From JBHHUI01 sp965248775 (GTDB taxonomy: Bacteria > Chloroflexota > Anaerolineae > Anaerolineales > JBHHUI01), in NCBI GenBank assembly GCA_965248775.1, contig OZ252150.1, forward strand, positions 3,348,001 through 3,412,000: 64,000 nucleotides of DNA. Direction: 5' to 3'. The notes beneath the pieces are model-generated. The model did not search any database. It saw nothing but the letters and a program-made list of their open reading frames with translations, and had not been told where the DNA came from. The position numbers were made by a program, and so were the translations under genes. The first letter of the stretch is position 1; every line of letters starts with the position of its first letter. Below, piece by piece: positions 32,436 to 41,680 of this stretch.

Positions 32436-33428
32436 TCATTCTTCAAGTCCAGGGCCGGATTTGGGCAGCCCGTGACCTGGGTCTTGCCGTTCAACAACAT
32501 GGCTGTGCGGGGTCCGGTTAACATACAATTGAAAGAGATCTGGACGCGAATAATGCCCGGCGACATCGCATGCCGATTTTGCCGCAAAGACATGCTCAAT
32601 TGAACCGTCGGCCATGAGAATGGTCTCACCTTCCGCAGGACCAGCAATGACCTCGCCCCTCGGGTCAATGATGTAGCTATCTCCCGTGTTCGTCCAAGCC
32701 CACTCCCGATAGTCCTCCGGAACGTCATCGGGGGAAAGTAGGCCGCCGGCAAGGATAACGTAAGCAGCCGCCTGGGAAGCAAATGCCCTGGATAGGAGCA
32801 ATTGACGAGGCCACAAAGAAGCAGGTGGTGGCGGCGCCTCAGGCTCTGACCCGGGCCAGCTGGCGATATGAATCTGCGTTCCTTGGGACATCAGTACGTA
32901 ACCTGGGAGGACCATATTGTGCTCCCAGCAATTGAGGCCGCTGATCTTCCCGTACGGGTGCTGGTACACGCTGAGACTATTGCCGTCTCCTTCGCCCCAA
33001 ACGGCACGTTCCTTACGCGTTGGCTTGAGCTTGCGGTGGCGTCCTAAAATCGTCCCTTCATTCGAGATAAATAAAAGTGTGCAGTAAACAGTGCCTTGAG
33101 TTTGTGCGTCGCGTTCTACCACACCGAGAACGACATCGATGTTAGCGCGGCGGGCCGCGTCACACAATTCCTCGGTGGTAGCACTCGGAATCTCGACCGC
33201 GTTTGCGATGTATTCTGCCGAAGCTGTCCAAGAAAGCGGATCGCCGAGGGTACTATGGATAAAATATGGATAACCAGGAAGCCACGTCTCTCCAAAGGCT
33301 GCGATTGTTGCACCTTGTGCGCCGGCTTCTTTGATCAAACGACAGGCTTTTTTTGTTGATGCATCACGATCAAAGTAGATCGGAGCGGCTTGAATCGCGG
33401 CCAGTTTGAATTTAGTATATTCTGTCAT
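32436..33428 (-). CDS. Nitrilase / cyanide hydratase-type hydrolase
   Basis: The 330-residue enzyme is a member of the true nitrilase branch, which converts nitriles to acids plus ammonia. The catalytic triad is visible: E47 in FGETWLPGYP, K133 in RHRKLKPT, and C167 in GLNCWEHNMVL. The length is typical. I chose the ATG at 33428 (MTEYTKFKLAAIQ), which has AAGGAG eight bases upstream on its strand; a longer frame adds 12 unlikely residues. It stands between IS elements with no metabolic neighbours and may be an acquired gene. The natural substrate cannot be told. Confidence 0.92.
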   Translation of the reverse strand: MTEYTKFKLAAIQAAPIYFDRDASTKKACRLIKEAGAQGATIAAFGETWLPGYPYFIHSTLGDPLSWTASAEYIANAVEIPSATTEELCDAARRANIDVVLGVVERDAQTQGTVYCTLLFISNEGTILGRHRKLKPTRKERAVWGEGDGNSLSVYQHPYGKISGLNCWEHNMVLPGYVLMSQGTQIHIASWPGSEPEAPPPPASLWPRQLLLSRAFASQAAAYVILAGGLLSPDDVPEDYREWAWTNTGDSYIIDPRGEVIAGPAEGETILMADGSIEHVFAAKSACDVAGHYSRPDLFQLYVNRTPHSHVVERQDPGHGLPKSGPGLEE

Positions 33429-33775
33429 GTTGCTGATCTCCTTTGAATTGGTTCTAACCGTCAAACAACCTTCTCGATTGACCTTTCCAGATATGAGGCC
33501 AATATCTGGAACATTCCATATAAGAAACTATTTCTGGAACTCGAACTTATTGAAGTCGCTCACTAAACATTAGCAAGAGTGTATACTCCGAGGCCCGATT
33601 GCTGCAAGAAATATCCCTGTTACAAATTTTCTTGTGATTAATCCAATTGCCGATTTTTCAACGTATCATTGGGTAAATCCATCAGTTTTTCCCGACTTTC
33701 GAAGCGCAGGGAGGCCAAAAACCGCTCCACATCGACATAAGGTGGTTCGGAGCTGATCTCGTTAGGGGCACTAAA
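33429..33775. other. 347-bp stretch; short minus-strand coding remnant possible
   Basis: Near 33640-33765 the minus strand reads EISSEPPYVDVERFLASLRF and some 20 more residues to a stop. It has no start and could be the end of a gene cut by the neighbouring IS. The rest is AT-rich leader of the nitrilase gene. Confidence 0.4.
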
Positions 33776-35341
33776 CTAGTTTCCGGTGCAAAACGCACCA
33801 CCTAATCAGAAATCGGCAAGGGCGAACTTCTTGCTGGGAGTGAACCTTGACAATTGCATAGTTACGTGGCCTTGGCCGCCAGCTTGGTACCGATGGTATT
33901 GAGATTGGCCGCCAGGATGGCCAGCCCGACCCAACGGTGGAAGCCTGCTTCGCCACGATTGCGGCAACGGTCGAGTCGATAGCGGCGTTTCAAGACACTT
34001 ATCCGACCTTCGACGCCGGCGTGGTAACGCCGGCCACGGCGGAACCAGAGTTGCTTTTCATGGGCCCGACGTTGTTTGGATTTGTGCCCGGGCTTGGGCA
34101 AGATGACGCGCGCGACACCTAATGCGCGAGCATAAGCTTCGTTGCCGGGCGAGTAGAGTCCGCGATCGCCGCTGACCTGTTCCGGTGCGCAGCCAAACTG
34201 CTGCGTGTGCTGGTCGAGGGCAGGTTGCCACTGATTGACATCGTTCGGATTGCCAGCGAGGACGCGCCAGTTGCTTAGCAAGCCGCCGTCGACTTCATCG
34301 AGCCAGACCTTGCGCCCGAACTCGGTGGGCTTGCGGACCTTGTTCCTGCGGATGATGGCGGTATGCGGTTCAAAGAGACTTACGAGCTTCTCACTCGCCG
34401 GGACACTCTCGCCGGCGAAGACCCGCCGCTCACATTGACTGATGACCTGCTCGACACGCGGGGTGAAGGTCTCGAGGGTCGCGGTCAAGCGCTGCGCTGC
34501 GCGATCTTTCTGTGTCTGCAGCTGCTCCAGAACGATTTTCGCCTGCTGCACACTCTGGCGGGCGACCTGCAGCAGCTTGCGGTACGTGGTCGTCAGCTGC
34601 GCTTTAGCTGTCTCGGAGCGCCTGCGGGCCTGATTGGCCACCTGGCGAGCATACTTGCGGGCACTGCGGGAGCGGTTGCGGAACGTCTCTTGCGTCAGTT
34701 CGGTCGTGTCACCGAGCACCGTTTTCGCCCGTCTCAGCGTGCGCCCAAGCACACGCACACCATCAGCCAGCAGGCCGTTGTCAGTGGGGTAGCGGATGTT
34801 GGTCTCGACAACCGTTCCATCTGTGCGCAGCTTGCGGCCACGGGTGATCTTTAGCCTGCTGGCCAGCTGCAACACGTGGGCGTTCAGGGAGATAAGTGTT
34901 TCAGGTTGGAGCAGGTTCGCCCAGCGCAGGAGCGTCTTCTCGTCCGGCACGCGCTCGAAGTACACGCGGCAGAAGTGGCGCAGTACCAGACTGTCCCTGA
35001 CATGTTTCTCTGTTTCCGCGTAGCTCCTGCCGTACAAATGCTTTACGACTAACACCCTGAGCACGACTTCCACCGGCGTGGAGTTGCGGCCCGTCTGTAG
35101 TGTTTTCGGATAGCGTCGCGCAAAGTCACCGCGCACTCGCTGGTAGAGCTCGTCGTCATCCAGCAATACGTCGATATGCGCCAACACCGGGTCCAGCTCA
35201 CTCGTCAATGCCAGAATGTCCAGGAAGAACTTGTCGATTTCGTGGCGGTCACGTAACATTGCAGCGGCCCTTTCTGTGGAAAATGCGGGTTTGATCATTC
35301 GCATCTTCTCACAGGAGGGCCACTTTCGCACCGGAAACTAG
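33776..35341 (-). mobile_element. ISNCY/IS1182-type insertion sequence (about 1.57 kb)
   Basis: CTAGTTTCCGGTGC at the left and its inverted copy GCACCGGAAACTAG at the right bound one transposase gene. If CTAG is a 4-bp target duplication, the element proper is 33780-35337; if not, CTAG is part of the ends. Nothing is visibly interrupted by it, since flanking genes end well before. Confidence 0.85.
33862..35298 (-). CDS. DDE transposase, ISNCY/IS1182-like
   Basis: The protein of about 478 residues has the N-terminal region of IS1182/ISNCY transposases (TGRNSTPVEVVLRVLVVKHLYGRSYAETEKHV), the first catalytic aspartate in KLRTDGTVVETNIRYPTDNGLL, a long coiled-coil insert (residues about 215-310), and a later DDE part (VSGDRGLYSPGNEAYA, GRRYHAGVEGRISVLKRRYRLDR). 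I start it at 35298 (MIKPAFSTERAA), preceded by GAGAAG; ATG 35304 is an alternative. The gene appears intact. Confidence 0.85.
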   Translation of the reverse strand: MIKPAFSTERAAAMLRDRHEIDKFFLDILALTSELDPVLAHIDVLLDDDELYQRVRGDFARRYPKTLQTGRNSTPVEVVLRVLVVKHLYGRSYAETEKHVRDSLVLRHFCRVYFERVPDEKTLLRWANLLQPETLISLNAHVLQLASRLKITRGRKLRTDGTVVETNIRYPTDNGLLADGVRVLGRTLRRAKTVLGDTTELTQETFRNRSRSARKYARQVANQARRRSETAKAQLTTTYRKLLQVARQSVQQAKIVLEQLQTQKDRAAQRLTATLETFTPRVEQVISQCERRVFAGESVPASEKLVSLFEPHTAIIRRNKVRKPTEFGRKVWLDEVDGGLLSNWRVLAGNPNDVNQWQPALDQHTQQFGCAPEQVSGDRGLYSPGNEAYARALGVARVILPKPGHKSKQRRAHEKQLWFRRGRRYHAGVEGRISVLKRRYRLDRCRNRGEAGFHRWVGLAILAANLNTIGTKLAAKAT

Positions 35342-35371
35342 GATAGCAAACTCCAATTCACGGGCCTCCAA

Positions 35372-35929
35372 TCAGCCATCACTTCCATTTCGCGCTGCGC
35401 GCGCCTGACGCATGATTTCCTCGATCTGACCCAGATGAGAGTCGTCATGCCTGAGTCCTCCTACAAAGCGCATCACCGGATTCTGATCGCCAACGAAAAT
35501 TGGTTCATCCGGCCAGATTTCCAGCGTTGCCAGGCGCATGCGACGGCTTTCCTCAAGCCGGTGGCGAATCTGATTGAGAGTCGTTACAGTTTCCCAATAG
35601 ACCTCGTACCGTGAGCGGCCATGATGTTCTACGCCGCGTGCCATCTCTGCAGCGAGGAAAGCCGATTCTTCCGAAGAGGCTGTCACATGCACAATTACAT
35701 GCCCAAGTGTCCAGGAAAGCTCAGTGTCTGCTTCATCAGCAGCGAACTGATCATGGGCAGCGGGGTCGTGCGGGACAAAGGCCACATCGGAATCAACCGT
35801 ATCCCCTGTTAACTCCAACATCTTATCAATCATCTCATTGGTAAGCGTATGGAGATCATCTCGTGATAAACCCGCCACAAGTTGGCTCATACCCATCTCT
35901 TTATTACGAACCGGTGTAAAGTCAAGCAT
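35372..35929 (-). CDS. DinB-like four-helix protein
   Basis: The product of up to 185 residues has the DinB/YfiT-type layout: helix 1 with LHTLTNEMIDKMLELTG, a conserved histidine in WTLGHVIVHVTASSEE, and the C-terminal helix with DDSHLGQIEEIMRQAR that supplies two more metal ligands. DinB-superfamily proteins are metal-dependent thiol transferases or DNA-damage-induced proteins of unclear role. The start is uncertain: 35929, or in-frame ATGs 11 and 13 codons later. It is convergent with nothing and lies just beyond the IS right end. Confidence 0.7.
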   Translation of the reverse strand: MLDFTPVRNKEMGMSQLVAGLSRDDLHTLTNEMIDKMLELTGDTVDSDVAFVPHDPAAHDQFAADEADTELSWTLGHVIVHVTASSEESAFLAAEMARGVEHHGRSRYEVYWETVTTLNQIRHRLEESRRMRLATLEIWPDEPIFVGDQNPVMRFVGGLRHDDSHLGQIEEIMRQARAARNGSDG

Positions 35930-35946
35930 ATCTCAGATTCTTCCCT

Positions 35947-35982
35947 TCATCAGGATATTTCTGCTCATCAGGATATTTCTGC
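35947..35982. repeat. Two tandem 18-bp repeats
   Basis: TCATCAGGATATTTCTGC is repeated exactly at 35947-35964 and 35965-35982, just upstream of the DinB-like gene and downstream of the cyclase terminator. It may be a binding site for a regulator or a replication slip. Confidence 0.6.
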
Positions 35983-35993
35983 GTGTATTGTAA

Positions 35994-36033
35994 CAAAACG
36001 AAAAAGGAGCGAGCTTACAATTCGGCTCACTCC
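35994..36033 (-). terminator. Rho-independent terminator of the cyclase gene
   Basis: On the minus strand GGAGTGAGC pairs with GCTCGCTCC around a 10-base loop (36006-36033, one U-G pair), followed by TTTTTCGTTTTG. It lies 38 bases after the stop of the adenylate cyclase gene that ends at 36071. Confidence 0.8.
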
Positions 36034-36070
36034 CTACTATTAAGTTCAGTCGCTATCAAAGAAGAAATTT

Positions 36071-37633
36071 CTACATTCCTACACCCTGAAGCTCATAAAC
36101 CAGCGTCGGTAATTGTTTACCCCGCACACGGAAGCTTTCCAATGCTTTTGTCTGTATCAGCTCATCGGAAAACGACTTCTGCGTATCTTCACTGAGTAGC
36201 ACAGGCGTATCCCATTCTTTTGTCAGACTTTGCAGGCGCGAAGCCAGATTCACCGGATCCCCGATAACTGTGTATTCAAGCCGCGCCTCGCCGCCGATGT
36301 TACCGGCCACAACCTCACCCGAAGAAATCCCAATCCCGATGGTCAACGCGGGCAAACCGAGTGCGACCTGCTCTGCGTTGAACTCGCCCAATGCACGCAT
36401 CATCTGCCAGGCCGCGCGCACAGCCCGCAGGGCATGATCAGGCTGCCGGATGGGTGCGCCAAAGATAGCCAATAAAGAGTCTCCGCCGAACTTGTTGACC
36501 ATGCCGCCTTCTTCTACTATAACGTCTACCATACGGGTGTAATAACGATTGAGAATATCTACTACCTGTTGCGCGGGCAAGCGCTCGGAAAGGCCCGTGA
36601 AATCACGAATGTCAGCGAAGAGGGCTGTGGCGGTTATATTCTCTCCGCCCAGATCTGCGCCGTTACTCAACACTTGTTCGGCGACTTCGTTACTCACATA
36701 ACGACCAAAAAGATCGCGCATACGTTGAGCCTGCTCAAGGTCTGTAAGCATGTAATTGAAGCTGTCGGCTAGGTCATCCAGTTCGTCGTTGTTGTCTACA
36801 GACAACCGGACACTCAGTTCACCCTCGGCTACTTTATTCATCGCTGCACTCAAATGACTCAGCGGTGTGAGTAGGCTACGCGCCGTAAGTGTACCGATGA
36901 GAATACTGCTAACAATGCTGGCGCCGACGACAAAATAGATCGTGGAATGCAGATGAGCAAGGGCTACTATGGGTTCGATCAACGGGTTCAGGGCATTCGA
37001 CATACTGCTTTGCGCGGCGGCAGCGAGCACGATTAATGGGACGAGCCCCGTGATGAGCAATGTCGCCCCAAGACGAGATCGCACACTTACACGTGGTGCT
37101 TCAATCACACTGATGTGCCCGTACGGAAAGAAGACGGGCAGATGCTGTCGCCAGAAAGCGTCCACCAGCAAGAATGTCAGCGCAGAATTGAGGAGACCGC
37201 CCACCAGTGCCACACCGACAAAGGTGCGCCAGAACGTGCTGCTGTCCGTGGAGACTACTGTCAGGCCGCCCTGAGAAAAAAAGATACCGACGACGATCCA
37301 CATCACAAGATTAATAGCAGCAACATAGAGCGGAAATGTCGCAGCCCACTTGCGGATGGTCACGGGAACTGTATCCAGCGAATCGCCACCCGTGAGTCGG
37401 CGCTCCCAATGCAGGAGTCTGTTTCCCCGCCGGAAAGCAATGAGTCCCACCAGTCCGCTCGCTAGCAGCATGACAATTGTAAACATTGACCAATCGGCAT
37501 CACTCCCGCGCCAAAAGGCAATATTGGCATGTAGCGTCTGGATGTCTACATAGGCAAAATAGAAGAAAATAACCACTGCTCCAACGAAGTTGCTGGCGGC
37601 AGTGCTTAAATAAATGCGGCGATAATCATTCAT
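36071..37633 (-). CDS. Membrane adenylate cyclase with HAMP domain
   Basis: The 520-residue protein has about six membrane helices in the first 260 residues, a HAMP linker (residues about 265-318: TARSLLTPLSHLSAAMNKVAEGELSVRL), and a class III cyclase domain. FADIRDFTGLSERL and FGGDSLLAIFGAP supply the two metal-binding aspartates; NKFGGD has the lysine and VIGDPVNLASRL the aspartate expected for ATP rather than GTP. It would make cAMP in response to a membrane or periplasm-side signal. I start it at 37633 (MNDYRRIYLS). A Crp/Fnr-type regulator lies 2.3 kb away on the same strand. Confidence 0.9.
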   Translation of the reverse strand: MNDYRRIYLSTAASNFVGAVVIFFYFAYVDIQTLHANIAFWRGSDADWSMFTIVMLLASGLVGLIAFRRGNRLLHWERRLTGGDSLDTVPVTIRKWAATFPLYVAAINLVMWIVVGIFFSQGGLTVVSTDSSTFWRTFVGVALVGGLLNSALTFLLVDAFWRQHLPVFFPYGHISVIEAPRVSVRSRLGATLLITGLVPLIVLAAAAQSSMSNALNPLIEPIVALAHLHSTIYFVVGASIVSSILIGTLTARSLLTPLSHLSAAMNKVAEGELSVRLSVDNNDELDDLADSFNYMLTDLEQAQRMRDLFGRYVSNEVAEQVLSNGADLGGENITATALFADIRDFTGLSERLPAQQVVDILNRYYTRMVDVIVEEGGMVNKFGGDSLLAIFGAPIRQPDHALRAVRAAWQMMRALGEFNAEQVALGLPALTIGIGISSGEVVAGNIGGEARLEYTVIGDPVNLASRLQSLTKEWDTPVLLSEDTQKSFSDELIQTKALESFRVRGKQLPTLVYELQGVGM

Positions 37634-37670
37634 GTTTTCACCATTCCGAATCACGCAGTTACTTCGCCAA

Positions 37671-39254
37671 TCACGGACTATAGATCAGCGTTTGCGGGAA
37701 AAAAGCATACCAACCAAACCAATACGCGAGGTGACCGTTGATCCGCTCGACACTTTCACCAGCCGGTCCGAGTAGCGCCTCTTCTGTAACCGCCCAGGAA
37801 CCACCGTTCTCGTCCAGGATCGTATTCTCGTCGGGTCCAGGTTCGAAAGTCAACTCCCCGCGCGCATAGGCGCGCACCTCACCACCAGCATCGTAACGTA
37901 CGGGGCCATCGCGCACACTCTGACCATCTACCACGATTTGTCCGCGGGTTGCCACAAGGACAAGGTCTGTCTCGCCAATCCTATCGTTTACCACCTCGGC
38001 CTCTGTCAGCACATCCAGCGGATAGGCTTTGGGAATTCCGTCCACCTGGAGGGCATAGACTCGGTCTTTTGTCGCCAATTCATCACTACGCTGCCAGACT
38101 GGGAACATCGTATCGGCAGCGGCGAAGTAGCCACCATAGGCTGCGCCCACTTGATATGGGCGCTCGAAACCTGTGTCCAGATCGAGAACTAACGAATCAG
38201 GATGTTGTGCCTGCCATTCACTCCAACTCGTGAGTACGATCGGCAAGAGATCGAGCTTCACATCCGTCGCGACCAGCTCTCCCAGAACCGGTTCCCCAGT
38301 GAGCTGATTCCAAAGCGTACGGGTCTGACGGTCGTACATCAATTTGTTGCTACGATATAGAAATCCTGACGAGCCAAAATCATAGGTATTGCCATCGGAA
38401 GCCCGGCCATCGAATGCGATCCCGGCGCCACAGAGTGTGCAATAGGCCAGAGACAGCGGCACGCCACCGACCACATCATTTGCCATTTCGTGCCAGTCGA
38501 GGATGCGCAAAGGATAGGCGCGCGAGTCGCCATCAATTGAAATCCCGAATACTGGCTCCTCCGGTAACAAGTAGTCGGCTTCGTCGCCGGGGATCATCGT
38601 GGCTTGATCGAGCGCCGGAATGCCATCAACTAAGACGCCCCCCCATTGAATTTCTTCCACCCGAATCCGGCTCGGATAATCATCTTGCAAGAAGTCCGCA
38701 AAATTTGGATCGACGCGCGCCAGTATTTGGCCCTTCCAGGTTGTAAAGCCATCCGGCGGAGTCAGATCAGAGAGACCATACCATTCGATCCATGCCGGCC
38801 AGTCACTACCAAATGCTTGGCCGCTGAGCTCCTCCAGAGCAGCAATATGCTCAGCATAGCCCGCACCACGAACAACGCCGAGTTGGTTGGCGCGTATGAG
38901 TTCGACCAGCACAGAAATGAATCGCTCATCGCGAGTAGACAGCACGCGCTCGAGTGCTATCTCGGCTGTATCGCTATTGTTATCCAACAGCGCGTACATG
39001 AGTTGCTGTGCTTCATTGGAATCGAACTCTGCTGATACTACAGTGGGCGGCTCTGACGGCACCACCGATGGCACCTCCCCGGCAAATTCGGAAGGCGCTG
39101 TTGATATGGGTGCCTCCGTCGCCGGTTCTGCCGTGGGCTGATCCGTTTCAAGTTCGGAAGCACAAGCCGTTGTCAGTAGTGCTCCAAGTAAGCTCAGCAC
39201 CGCAACCTTTCTTATCCAACCAACTCTCTGAACTCTACATTTTTTTGTGGTCAA
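37671..39254 (-). CDS. DUF3179 lipoprotein
   Basis: The 527-residue protein has a lipoprotein signal (ALLTTAC, lipobox Cys31), a Pro/Glu-rich linker to about residue 75, a short alpha-helical HEAT-like part, and the DUF3179 domain (SIDGDSRAYPLRILDWHEMANDVVGGVPLSLAYCTLCGAGIAF ... ). The conserved YCTLCG cysteines may bind metal or form a disulfide. Function of the family is unknown; it is extracytoplasmic. It starts 4 bases after the DM13 gene on the same strand, so the two probably form an operon. Confidence 0.85.
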   Translation of the reverse strand: MTTKKCRVQRVGWIRKVAVLSLLGALLTTACASELETDQPTAEPATEAPISTAPSEFAGEVPSVVPSEPPTVVSAEFDSNEAQQLMYALLDNNSDTAEIALERVLSTRDERFISVLVELIRANQLGVVRGAGYAEHIAALEELSGQAFGSDWPAWIEWYGLSDLTPPDGFTTWKGQILARVDPNFADFLQDDYPSRIRVEEIQWGGVLVDGIPALDQATMIPGDEADYLLPEEPVFGISIDGDSRAYPLRILDWHEMANDVVGGVPLSLAYCTLCGAGIAFDGRASDGNTYDFGSSGFLYRSNKLMYDRQTRTLWNQLTGEPVLGELVATDVKLDLLPIVLTSWSEWQAQHPDSLVLDLDTGFERPYQVGAAYGGYFAAADTMFPVWQRSDELATKDRVYALQVDGIPKAYPLDVLTEAEVVNDRIGETDLVLVATRGQIVVDGQSVRDGPVRYDAGGEVRAYARGELTFEPGPDENTILDENGGSWAVTEEALLGPAGESVERINGHLAYWFGWYAFFPQTLIYSP

Positions 39255-39258
39255 CAGA

Positions 39259-39954
39259 TTATCCAGTCGGCGCTAAAGGCGCCGCATTGAATGGCACACG
39301 AAACGGCTCGCACCAGATGACTACGGACTTATATATTGCCGGGTCAACGCCTTCCGGGATTTCGTAGTTCTGGTCGCCAATGTTGCCCTTCAGCAAACCG
39401 AGGTCAATATACTCGGACAAATCGACACCGACAGCATTGGGAACAGGATCAACATTGGTAAGGTACACATGCAGTTCTGGGCCATTTAAGACTTCAAAGT
39501 CTTCAAGTCGCAATATATGCGAACCATCCTGAAGTTCATAGATGGTCGCTAGTCCATGCCCCTCATGGGCGAGGTCGTACAAGCTGCCCTGTGCCAGGGT
39601 ACGCGCACTGGACATTTCATCCGCGGACATTGTCTCGACCGACTCATCATCAGGCGACTCAACTGCTTCTTCCACCGGCTCCGCTTCTTCAACAGATACG
39701 ACGGCCTCTTCCACCGGCTCCGCTTCTTCGCTATCCTCGACGGGACTGGACGGGGCGTCAGGCACAACAGTTTCTTCCATCGCCACAGCCTCTTCGCTGT
39801 TCGCGACTGGGGGACTGGGCGGGGCGTCAGATACGAACGGCAATTCCTCATTCACCATGCGATCAATGAAAAGCGGCGAAATTAGGTACCATGCGACAGG
39901 GATTGCTACAATCACGCCAATAATGCCAATGATAATTACGAAACGTCGGTTCAT
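39259..39954 (-). CDS. DM13-domain membrane-anchored protein
   Basis: The 231-residue protein has an N-terminal membrane anchor (FVIIIGIIGVIVAIPVAWYLI), an acidic linker with repeats of VEEAEPVEEAV (residues about 50-110), and a DM13 domain (LYDLAHEGHGLATIYELQDGSHILRLEDFEVLNGPELHVYLT ... YKSVVIWCEPFRVPF). DM13 is proposed to take part in redox or electron transfer through its conserved cysteine (VIWCEPF). The linker repeats are visible in the DNA as imperfect 39-bp units. It is followed after 4 bases by the DUF3179 gene. Confidence 0.87.
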   Translation of the reverse strand: MNRRFVIIIGIIGVIVAIPVAWYLISPLFIDRMVNEELPFVSDAPPSPPVANSEEAVAMEETVVPDAPSSPVEDSEEAEPVEEAVVSVEEAEPVEEAVESPDDESVETMSADEMSSARTLAQGSLYDLAHEGHGLATIYELQDGSHILRLEDFEVLNGPELHVYLTNVDPVPNAVGVDLSEYIDLGLLKGNIGDQNYEIPEGVDPAIYKSVVIWCEPFRVPFNAAPLAPTG

Positions 39955-39973
39955 AGGATTACACCTTTTAAGA

Positions 39974-40705
39974 CTATGGGCCTGCGGGTTGGAGAAATTC
40001 GGAATCGCTCAGCGGTCGCGCCTGCCGCGAGATACGTCGTAGAACAGAGCGCCGTCGTTTGTCGTCGGCAACTTTACGCAACGCGTTCGGACGCAAGATT
40101 TCCACAAACATGGGCTCGTGTGCAATCAGCCCAAGACGGCGGAATGCGTTCAGGATATGAGTTGCAGTTTCTCGGTAGACTCCGGTAAGGTCACCCAGGT
40201 CCTGGTGGCTCAAACCCGACACGCTCGCGTAAGGTGCCTCCATCAGGCTTAATAATAAACCCGCCATGCGGACCGGCGCTGCTCGGCGGTTCAAGGCTTC
40301 CGTGAGTGCATCGGTGGCCAGGATTCGCCGCCCAATGATATCTGCGACCCAGCTCGAGAGTTCGGGGGCGCGTCGCATTGCACAGCGAAAATCTTCTGCT
40401 GGGATTGCGATTAATTCACTATCGACCAGCACCTGTGCAAATGTCGTGTGCTGGTGGCCAAACAGGGCTGCCTCCGCAAACAGCTCGCCAGGGCGTACCA
40501 ACCCGGCTGCCATGACCCGCCCTTCCACTGTGAGCACATCCCGCCGGACAAGCCCTTGCTCTAAAAGATACACGCTATCAGCCGGCTCACCAGCCATGTA
40601 CACTTGCTCCCCACGCGGACAACACACATTCCGCGCGCGGGCGAATAGTCCTTGCCGGACTCTCTCCGACAACTCCCCAAACCAGTTTCCAGTTGAGATT
40701 GTCAT
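39974..40705 (-). CDS. Crp/Fnr-family transcription regulator
   Basis: The protein of about 243 residues has an N-terminal cyclic-nucleotide-binding-like barrel (GEQVYMAGEPADSVYLLEQGLVRRDVL, GELFAEAALFG) and a C-terminal winged helix (LSHQDLGDLTGVYRETATHILNAFRRLGLI). The barrel lacks the full RxS cAMP pocket of Crp, so the effector is uncertain. No Fe-S cysteine cluster of the Fnr type is obvious. I start it at 40705 (MTISTGNWFG). It is divergent from the OmpR-type regulator and upstream of the DM13-DUF3179 pair, which it may control. Confidence 0.88.
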   Translation of the reverse strand: MTISTGNWFGELSERVRQGLFARARNVCCPRGEQVYMAGEPADSVYLLEQGLVRRDVLTVEGRVMAAGLVRPGELFAEAALFGHQHTTFAQVLVDSELIAIPAEDFRCAMRRAPELSSWVADIIGRRILATDALTEALNRRAAPVRMAGLLLSLMEAPYASVSGLSHQDLGDLTGVYRETATHILNAFRRLGLIAHEPMFVEILRPNALRKVADDKRRRSVLRRISRQARPLSDSEFLQPAGP

Positions 40706-40889
40706 ATCACACAAATCCAATATGCCTTGCTCTAGCGCAATCGCTCATGTAAAAACATACTAGCTCCGGCTTACACTCCGGTTGTTCAATCCTTACAAAA
40801 GCCTTAACTGTGTTCTTGCGCGATCGCAGTGTGGGTACTATTACACAGGTCGGCTGAACGGCTTACAATAATTGGGTGGAGACGTGCCT

Positions 40890-41603
40890 ATGACAAAAAC
40901 TGAACATATTCTGATTGTAGATGACGAGCCGAGTGTGGTCGAAGTCGTCAGCTTGTATTTAAAACGAGACGGTTTCGAGGTGAGTGAAGCCGCAGATGGG
41001 GAGCAAGCTTTAACCATCATTGACCGGGAGACACCTAATCTAGTGATCCTTGATATCATGCTGCCCAAAGTGGATGGGTTATCGGTCGTGCGCCAGGTGC
41101 GTACCCGCACGGACATTCCTATCATCCTGCTCACGGCACGCAGTGAGGAAATGGACCGTGTGGTTGGCCTGGAAATTGGAGCCGATGATTATGTTGTGAA
41201 ACCCTTCAGCCCGCGTGAACTGGTCTCACGGGTACGGGCTGTATTGCGTCGTACACAACGTGTACAGACCAGTTCGATGGAAACCGAAGCGGACCGACCC
41301 ATATCGCAAGGCGCATTACTGCTCGACCCCCGCACACGTGATGTAACCATGCGGGAAGAATCTTGTGTATTGACCGCGAAAGAGTTTGATCTGCTATGGT
41401 TTCTTTTGCGACACCCTCGTCAGGTATTTAACCGCGAACAGTTGCTTGAAAATGTGTGGGGTGTAACGGACTATGTCGATCCCAGCACAATCACAGTCCA
41501 TATGCGCCGGTTACGTGAAAAGATCGAAGCCGACCCCGGCAAGCCGGAATATCTACATACTATGTGGGGAGTGGGATATCGATTTGAAGCACCGCATGAG
41601 TGA
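40890..41603 (+). CDS. OmpR-family response regulator
   Basis: The 237-residue protein has a receiver (D11, D12, phosphoacceptor D55 in VILDIMLPK, K105 region VVKPFSPREL) and a C-terminal OmpR/PhoB winged helix (LTAKEFDLLWFLLRHPRQVFNREQLLENVWG, TITVHMRRLREKIE, GVGYRF). The start at 40890 (MTKTEHILIV) has GGTGGAGA upstream. The histidine kinase gene follows 77 bases later, making an ordinary two-component pair. Confidence 0.94.
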   Translation: MTKTEHILIVDDEPSVVEVVSLYLKRDGFEVSEAADGEQALTIIDRETPNLVILDIMLPKVDGLSVVRQVRTRTDIPIILLTARSEEMDRVVGLEIGADDYVVKPFSPRELVSRVRAVLRRTQRVQTSSMETEADRPISQGALLLDPRTRDVTMREESCVLTAKEFDLLWFLLRHPRQVFNREQLLENVWGVTDYVDPSTITVHMRRLREKIEADPGKPEYLHTMWGVGYRFEAPHE

Positions 41604-41680
41604 AAAGCGTCTTGTATTCAGTCTTCAGTAACAGTAGTAGTCAGTCTGAATACTGATCATCGAAAGTGGAGAAGGGCACA

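Noticed and set aside
39640..39830. ACTGGG/CCCAGT-like words in the DM13 gene
   Set aside because: They are part of the in-frame acidic and Pro-rich linker repeats and form no hairpin blocks shared with the islands.
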